Source: Cognatazoarcus halotolerans
GTDB lineage: Bacteria; Pseudomonadota; Gammaproteobacteria; Burkholderiales; Rhodocyclaceae
Reading direction: 5' to 3'
Assembly (NCBI RefSeq): GCF_009800965.1
Contig: NZ_WUAF01000012.1
Span: 62,001-126,000 of the forward strand
Length of the DNA stretch: 64,000 nucleotides
Shown here: positions 59,347-64,000 of the stretch, one piece after another
Layout of the letters: the number at the start of each line of letters is the position of its first letter
Numbering within the stretch: position 1 is the first letter of the stretch
The notes under the pieces: generated by a model
Seen by the model: the letters and a program-made list of their open reading frames with translations, nothing else
Databases searched by the model: none
Told to the model about the DNA's origin: nothing
Made by a program: the position numbers and the translations under genes

Positions 59347-60663
59347 ATGCCCCAGCCTATTGACCTGCTTCTCAAGCCTCGATGGGTCGTCCGAGTCGAA
59401 CCGGACTGTACCGCACTGCCTCACCACGCCGTCGCAATTCACGACACACGGATAGTCGATTGCTTGCCGGTCGCCGAGGCAGAACGACTCTTCTCTCCGA
59501 ACGAGACGGTCGAACTACCAGATCATGCACTGATCCCCGGGTTGATCAACGCACATGCCCATGCCGGCATGAACCTTCTCCGCGGCTTCGCAGATGACCT
59601 TTCCCTGATGCGCTGGCTTCACGAAGCAATCTGGCCTGCGGAGTCGAAGCATGCCTCGGCAGCCTTCGTGCGGGACGGCACGTTGTTGGCAGCAGCAGAG
59701 ATGCTTGCCGGCGGGATAACAACCTGTAACGACATGTACTTCTTCCCCGACGCCGCGGCGGAAGCGTTCGATCGCGCAGGGATGCGTGCCATGATCGGCA
59801 TGGTAGTCATCGACTTTCCCACGGCATACGCCACCGGCCCCGACGATTACCTAGCCAAGGGGCTAAGTATCCGGGACAAATGGAAAGACAATCCCCGCAT
59901 GCATTTCAGCTTGGCGCCACATGCGCCATATACCGTTTCGGACGAAACCTTCAGACGCATTGTTGACCTCGCCGATGAACTCGACCTGACAATCCACCTC
60001 CACCTCCATGAAACACGCGAGGAGGTCGCTCAGGCTGTAGAGCAATCTGGCAAGAGACCTTTTGCACGACTGGATGATCTGGGCATCGTGGGCCCCAACC
60101 TGCTAGCGGTCCACACCGTTCATCTCGACGCAAACGAAATAGCCACCCTTCGGGCCAAGGCCTGCCGCGTTGTTCATTGCCCCAGTTCCAACATGAAGCT
60201 TGCAAGCGGAATCGCTCCGGTTCGAGAACTGCTCGCGGCGGGCATACCTGTTGCGCTCGGCAGCGATGGCGCGGCCTCCAACAATCGTCTCGATCTTTTC
60301 CAGGAAATGCGCCATGCGGCCCTGCTCGCCAAAGTCGTCAGTGGCGACGCCAGCGCCGTCCCCGCCCAGCAGGCCCTGTGGATGGCAACAATGGGAGGCG
60401 CGCACGCAATCGGCCTGGAACAGCAAGTCGGTTCGATACTGCCCGGCAAACAAGCAGACCTGATCGCTATATCCCTGTCCTCACTCGAAACACGCCCCTG
60501 CTTCGACCCGGTTTCGCATTTGGTATATGCTGCCGGTCGAGAGCACGTCAGCCATGTATGGGTTGACGGAAAGCTGTCGGCTGAGAACGGCAAAGTGTTG
60601 CAAATTCCCAACAAGGAATTGCTCGCAATTGCAGCGCTATGGCAGAATAAATTGAAGGGTTAA
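59347..60663 (+). CDS. TRZ/ATZ-family amidohydrolase (MtaD-like deaminase)
   Basis: A 438-residue metal-dependent hydrolase, most like 5'-methylthioadenosine/S-adenosylhomocysteine deaminase. It has the HxH metal site in LIPGLINAHAHAGMNLLRGF, the substrate region LHLHETREEVAQAVEQ, the third His in HTVHLDANE, the motif VVHCPSSNMKLASGIAPVRE, and the catalytic Asp in VALGSDGAASNNRLDLFQEM. ubiG-type methyltransferases produce SAH, so a salvage role near ubiG is plausible; substrate preference is not proven. It separates the broken and intact ompA copies. Confidence 0.9.
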   Translation: MPQPIDLLLKPRWVVRVEPDCTALPHHAVAIHDTRIVDCLPVAEAERLFSPNETVELPDHALIPGLINAHAHAGMNLLRGFADDLSLMRWLHEAIWPAESKHASAAFVRDGTLLAAAEMLAGGITTCNDMYFFPDAAAEAFDRAGMRAMIGMVVIDFPTAYATGPDDYLAKGLSIRDKWKDNPRMHFSLAPHAPYTVSDETFRRIVDLADELDLTIHLHLHETREEVAQAVEQSGKRPFARLDDLGIVGPNLLAVHTVHLDANEIATLRAKACRVVHCPSSNMKLASGIAPVRELLAAGIPVALGSDGAASNNRLDLFQEMRHAALLAKVVSGDASAVPAQQALWMATMGGAHAIGLEQQVGSILPGKQADLIAISLSSLETRPCFDPVSHLVYAAGREHVSHVWVDGKLSAENGKVLQIPNKELLAIAALWQNKLKG

Positions 60664-60750
60664 GCTGCTCCTATATATTGAGTTCAGGTTTCGCTTGGAA
60701 ATAGAAGCCCTCAATTCCGTTTTCAACCTTGCCTTATTGACGAGGACAAC

Positions 60751-61476
60751 ATGGTCAAACAATTCAAAAAGCAAGTTCTGTTGGCAACTTCGATTGCCGC
60801 TCTTGGTCTGTCGGCAGCCACCGCGTTCGCAGCTGACGTGGTCGTGGACGGCAAGGGCGAAGTTCCTTATGTCATCGACGGCCGCAACGTCGTCGCCCGC
60901 AGCGGCGCCGATCTCTGCTGGCGTACCGGCTACTGGAGCCCCGCCGCCGCATCGAGCGCCATGGCTGGCCAATTCCCGGTCGGCTGCGGCTGCGACAGCG
61001 ACATCGTTCCGAAAGACAAGTGTGTAGCCCCGATGGCAGCCGCACCGGCTGCACCGGCTGCTGCAGCACCGGCTCCGAAGCCTGCTGCAGAGAAGATCAA
61101 GCTCTCCGCAGACGCCCTGTTCGACTTCGACAAGGCCGTGCTGCGTTCGGAAGGTCGCGCCAAGCTGGACGAACTTGCGGCCAAGGCCGGTCAAGTCAAG
61201 CTTGAAGTCATCCTTGCCGTCGGTCACACCGACCGCCTTGGCTCCGAGGGCTACAACCAGCGCCTCTCCGAGAAGCGCGCTGCAGCGGTCAAGCAGTACC
61301 TCGTCGGCAAAGGCATCGAAGCCAACCGTGTCTACACGGAAGGCAAAGGCGAGAAGCAGCCGGTTACCGGCAGTAGCTGTAACAACATGGGTCGCGAGAA
61401 CGGCCGCAACAAGAAGCTGGTCGAGTGCCTGCAACCCGATCGCCGTGTTGAGATTGAACTGATCGGTACCAAGTAA
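60751..61476 (+). CDS. OmpA-family outer-membrane protein
   Basis: A 241-residue protein with a signal peptide (MVKQFKKQVLLATSIAALGL ... AFA) and an N-terminal region of about 80 residues with conserved Cys (DLCWRTGYW, GCGCDSDIVPKDKC) but no obvious eight-stranded barrel. An Ala/Pro linker follows, then a C-terminal OmpA peptidoglycan-binding domain (FDFDKAVLRSEGRAKLDELA, VGHTDRLGSEGYNQRLSEKR, LVECLQPDRRVEIELIGT). GAGG precedes the ATG by 6 nt. It is followed by a strong terminator. Probably an abundant envelope protein tethering the outer membrane to peptidoglycan. Confidence 0.93.
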   Translation: MVKQFKKQVLLATSIAALGLSAATAFAADVVVDGKGEVPYVIDGRNVVARSGADLCWRTGYWSPAAASSAMAGQFPVGCGCDSDIVPKDKCVAPMAAAPAAPAAAAPAPKPAAEKIKLSADALFDFDKAVLRSEGRAKLDELAAKAGQVKLEVILAVGHTDRLGSEGYNQRLSEKRAAAVKQYLVGKGIEANRVYTEGKGEKQPVTGSSCNNMGRENGRNKKLVECLQPDRRVEIELIGTK

Positions 61477-61497
61477 TTCACCGCTTCGGTAGCACGA

Positions 61498-61525
61498 AAA
61501 GGCCCCGCAGACGCGGGGCTTTTTC
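61498..61525 (+). terminator. Terminator after the ompA-like gene
   Basis: A 7-bp stem GCCCCGC/GCGGGGC (61502-61508 with 61513-61519) with a 4-nt loop, flanked by AAAA and followed by five T and a second T run. It starts 22 nt after the stop codon. Confidence 0.92.
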
Positions 61526-61596
61526 TTTTTCGGCAAGTTTCCGACCTCTCTGAGACAATATCGCCTCCTGAAGGCATCCGCTTGCGACAGAAGAAA

Positions 61597-62292
61597 ATGA
61601 ATGCTGATCCGCTCGAGATTCAGAAATTTGGTGAACTGGCTCACCGATGGTGGGATCCGGAATCCGAGTTCCGACCGCTGCATGAGATAAATCCGCTTCG
61701 CCTCGATTGGATAGATCGGCATGCCAACTTGCAAGGAAAGCGCGTGCTTGATGTCGGCTGCGGAGGCGGCATTCTTGCAGAAGGGATGGCCTCACGCGGA
61801 GCCAGGGTGACCGGCATCGATCTTTCCGACAAGGCGCTTTCGGTCGCGAGGCTCCACCTCTATGAAAGCAATCTGGAAATCGACTATCGCCACCAGAGTG
61901 CTGAATCCCTTGCGGCCGAGATGCCAGCGACGTTCGACGTAGTCACTTGCATGGAGATGCTTGAGCACGTTCCCGATCCGGCAAGTATCGTCAGTGCTTG
62001 CGCGGCAATGGTCAAACCGGGCGGGCATGTCTTCTTTTCTACGTTGAACAGAAATCCGAAGAGCTATCTGCTCGCAGTCGTCGGGGCGGAATACATCCTC
62101 CAGTTGCTACCGCGGGGCACCCACGATTACGCCAAATTCATCAAACCGTCCGAACTCGCGCGGAGTTGCCGCACAGCGGGGCTGGACGTTCGCGAATTGA
62201 TCGGCATGAGCTACAACCCGCTGAGTAAGGTCTACTCCCTTGGCTCGGATACCGATGTCAACTACCTTATGTACGCAGTTCGAAATGCCTGA
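61597..62292 (+). CDS. ubiG: Ubiquinone biosynthesis O-methyltransferase
   Basis: SAM-dependent enzyme for both O-methylation steps of ubiquinone synthesis. The 231-residue protein starts [20 protein letters not shown] and has the SAM motif [20 protein letters not shown], plus [20 protein letters not shown] prefer the ATG at 61597 over an upstream TTG. It overlaps gph by 8 nt, a pairing seen in many proteobacteria. Confidence 0.95.
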   Translation: MNADPLEIQKFGELAHRWWDPESEFRPLHEINPLRLDWIDRHANLQGKRVLDVGCGGGILAEGMASRGARVTGIDLSDKALSVARLHLYESNLEIDYRHQSAESLAAEMPATFDVVTCMEMLEHVPDPASIVSACAAMVKPGGHVFFSTLNRNPKSYLLAVVGAEYILQLLPRGTHDYAKFIKPSELARSCRTAGLDVRELIGMSYNPLSKVYSLGSDTDVNYLMYAVRNA

Positions 62293-62938
62293 AGCCGTAT
62301 TTTTCGATCTCGATGGCACGCTCGCGGATACGGCACCCGACCTCGCCTCAGCACTGAACCGGTTGCGCACGGAGGAAAACGAAGAGCCCCTTCCCGAATC
62401 CGTACTACGACCGTGGACCTCCAACGGCGTAGCAGGCATGCTGTGGGCGGGTTTTTCCATCTCTCGCCAAGACTCTGCGTTTCCCCGCCTGGCCTCCCGC
62501 TTCCTGGCACTTTACGAACAATCGTTGTGCGAGCGAACCCGTCTTTTCGAAGGCATGCCCGGAGTATTGAGAGAACTTGAATGCCGCGCAATCCGCTGGG
62601 GGGTCGTTACCAACAAGAGTATTCGACTCACCCGGCCACTGCTCGCCGCACTCGATTTGGATAGACGCGCTTCGGCAATCGTTGGCGGCGACTCCGCCGC
62701 GGCGCCCAAACCTGCACCCGATCCCCTCTTCCTGGCCTGCTCACTGGCAGCGGTCAGCGCTCCACGGTGTATATATGTCGGAGACCACGAACGAGACATC
62801 GTCGCCGGCAAGGCAGCAGGAATGCAGACGGTCGCGGCCTCCTACGGCTACGTGAGCGAAAACTGCCGCATCAGCGACTGGGGTGCCGACGCAGTGATCT
62901 CGTGCCCCCTTGATTTGCTCGAGTTGCTTGGGGCCTGA
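62285..62938 (+). CDS. gph: Phosphoglycolate phosphatase (HAD family)
   Basis: A 217-residue HAD hydrolase. Motif I is [20 protein letters not shown] with the nucleophilic Asp; motif II is in [10 protein letters not shown]; the Lys motif is in [16 protein letters not shown] and motif III is [17 protein letters not shown]. Its position overlapping ubiG, and its length, fit Gph; clearing of 2-phosphoglycolate is the known role. The ATG at 62285 lies within the end of ubiG. Confidence 0.92.
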   Translation: MPEAVFFDLDGTLADTAPDLASALNRLRTEENEEPLPESVLRPWTSNGVAGMLWAGFSISRQDSAFPRLASRFLALYEQSLCERTRLFEGMPGVLRELECRAIRWGVVTNKSIRLTRPLLAALDLDRRASAIVGGDSAAAPKPAPDPLFLACSLAAVSAPRCIYVGDHERDIVAGKAAGMQTVAASYGYVSENCRISDWGADAVISCPLDLLELLGA

Positions 62939-62963
62939 TCTCCCGGACCAAGAAACGCGATGC

Positions 62964-63449
62964 TCAGAGGAACCGGTCGAGTAGCTTGCGGCTGGCTTGA
63001 TCAAGCGCTTTCTGATTCTCGATCATGTAGTGAACACCGTGTCGATCGGTAATGACAAGCCGGGAGGCGTCGAGCCGACGAATGTCCTCCTCCGCCTTCA
63101 ACACCAGAGACGTACTGCCGCGATCGGTTTCAATCCGCCAGACACTGGGGGTCGAAAATGTTGACACTTCGACAAGACGACGAATGCGGGGCATGAAATC
63201 CCGCGATGCCAGTTCCTCTTCCACGAGCAACAAGACGTCTTCGGGAAGCTCGTCGAGACATTCGATCCAACAAATCTCCCGACCCGTGGCCCCGACCAAC
63301 GCCACACCTTCACGCGGCGCCCCGAGCGGAAAGGCCCTTATCGGAACGATACCCGTGTGCGTGCTACCGTCGGCTAGCGTCAGCACCAACCTGCCATGCG
63401 CATCGCGCTCAAGCCCACCGATTTCCCGCTCTTCGTGCGACGCCATCAA
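62964..63449 (-). CDS. DUF1854-family protein (cyanophycin-associated)
   Basis: A 161-residue soluble protein with the DUF1854 pattern: ERDAHGRLVLTLADGSTHTG near the N-terminus, PIRAFPLGAPREGVALVGAT, then GREICWIECLDELPEDVLLL and a C-terminal LVITDRHGVHYMIENQKALD. In betaproteobacteria this family is found with an ABC transporter and cyanophycin synthetase genes. Here its ATG overlaps the ABC gene stop by 4 nt. It is convergent with gph. Exact function is unknown. Confidence 0.82.
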   Translation of the reverse strand: MMASHEEREIGGLERDAHGRLVLTLADGSTHTGIVPIRAFPLGAPREGVALVGATGREICWIECLDELPEDVLLLVEEELASRDFMPRIRRLVEVSTFSTPSVWRIETDRGSTSLVLKAEEDIRRLDASRLVITDRHGVHYMIENQKALDQASRKLLDRFL

Positions 63450-64000
63450 GAAGGCTCCTTCTCGGGAATCGGCAACGGCCTGATAACGGGCTCTTCATCA
63501 ACTTGCCGCGCCTGCGCTTCGTACAGACGGAAATAGGCCCCGCGGCGCTCTATGAGCTCCTCGTGCTGCCCGATCTCTACGATCCGCCCACGATCCATCA
63601 CCACTAGACGGTCCGCCTTGCGCAGCGTCGACAATCGGTGGGCAATTGCAATCGTCGTCCTGCCCCTGACCAGATTGTCGAGCGCTTTCTGGATCTCCTT
63701 TTCCGTCTCGGTGTCGACCGAAGATGTAGCCTCGTCGAGGATCAGTATCCGCGGATCGATAAGCAGTGCGCGGGCAATCGAGATTCGTTGACGCTCGCCG
63801 CCCGACAGACCCTGTCCGCGCTCCCCAACCAACGAATCGTAGCCTTGCGGCAAGCGCAGGATGAACTCGTGAGCATGTGCCGCACGGGCCGCAGCGACGA
63901 TCTCGGCGCGGGATGCACCGGGTCTGCCGTATGCGATGTTTTCGGCAATCGTCCCGAAAAAGAGAAAGGGCTCTTGCAGAACGAGACCGATATTCGCACG
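63446..64000 (-). CDS. ABC transporter ATP-binding protein, C-terminal part (cut by window edge)
   Basis: The frame is open to the right edge. It shows the Q-loop (RANIGLVLQEPFLFFGTIAE), the ABC signature QGLSGGERQRISIARALL, Walker B ILILDEATSSVDTETEKEIQ, and the H-loop TIAIAHRLSTLRKADRLVVM. The sequence is of the exporter type, in which membrane and ATPase domains are fused; the membrane part and Walker A lie outside the window. The next gene, DUF1854, overlaps it by 4 nt, suggesting the cyanophycin-associated ABC transporter. Only about 185 codons are visible. Confidence 0.93.
   Translation of the reverse strand, partial: RANIGLVLQEPFLFFGTIAENIAYGRPGASRAEIVAAARAAHAHEFILRLPQGYDSLVGERGQGLSGGERQRISIARALLIDPRILILDEATSSVDTETEKEIQKALDNLVRGRTTIAIAHRLSTLRKADRLVVMDRGRIVEIGQHEELIERRGAYFRLYEAQARQVDEEPVIRPLPIPEKEPS

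Overview
The window reads as a stretch of core chromosome from a GC-rich betaproteobacterium. The gene content and order (fimV beside truA, leuC-leuD-leuB-asd, thrS-infC-rpmI-rplT-pheS-pheT-ihfA-merR, gyrA-serC-pheA-hisC-tyrA-aroA, surE-pcm-nlpD-rpoS, and a cyanophycin-linked DUF1854/ABC pair at the right edge) fit the order Rhodocyclales (Azoarcus/Aromatoleum/Thauera type). That placement is inferred from remembered gene neighbourhoods, not from a database search. No CRISPR array, prophage, insertion sequence or integrase was seen.

Layout. 1-10.9 kb, minus strand: the 5' end of truA, an orphan EcfT/CbiQ-like membrane protein, fimV, then the leucine/aspartate-family run asd, leuB, leuD, a 40-residue entericidin-like lipoprotein and leuC, followed by an M48 protease lipoprotein and an MFS transporter. 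10.9-17.7 kb, minus strand: a DUF465 protein, aroC, ilvN and ilvB behind a valine-rich leader peptide with a terminator, a fatty acyl-CoA ligase, a CBS-domain protein and ferredoxin fdxA. 17.9-19.7 kb, plus strand: trxA and rho. 19.7-26.4 kb: rlmD (minus), roxA and a small unknown gene (plus), an alanine-rich lipoprotein (plus), bamC and dapA (minus), and a histone-deacetylase-like hydrolase (minus). 26.5-31.4 kb, plus strand: a MoxR ATPase, DUF58 protein, TgpA-like transglutaminase and mltB. 31.6-34.8 kb, minus strand: rpoS, nlpD, pcm, surE.

35-43 kb, minus strand: tRNA-Val, thrS, infC (ATC start), rpmI, rplT, pheS, pheT, ihfA, a MerR regulator and tRNA-Pro, in transcription order. 43-49.5 kb, minus strand: a GlsB/YeaQ membrane protein, a 3'-5' exonuclease, about 1 kb without a convincing gene, cysM, lapB, lapA, ihfB and rpsA. 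49.6-58.4 kb, minus strand: a fused aroA-cmk gene, tyrA, hisC, pheA, serC and gyrA. 58.5-63 kb, plus strand: a broken ompA-like gene, an MtaD/TRZ-ATZ amidohydrolase, an intact ompA-like gene, ubiG and gph. 63-64 kb, minus strand: DUF1854 and a truncated ABC transporter.

Functionally the window joins amino-acid synthesis (Leu, Ile/Val, Lys/Thr/Met, Phe/Tyr, His, Ser, Cys) to the translation and transcription core (aminoacyl-tRNA synthetases, ribosomal proteins, IF-3, IHF subunits, Rho, RpoS, GyrA) and to envelope biogenesis (BamC, LapAB, FimV, MltB, NlpD, OmpA-like). I found no clearly new multi-gene system. The most interesting signals are regulatory or structural: the Val-rich leader peptide of ilvBN, mutually exclusive hairpins between trxA and rho, a three-hairpin rpsA leader without a good Shine-Dalgarno sequence, the ATC start of infC, the aroA-cmk fusion, Gln83 in GyrA, an OmpA paralogue broken at two homopolymers, and an unexplained 1-kb palindrome-rich interval.
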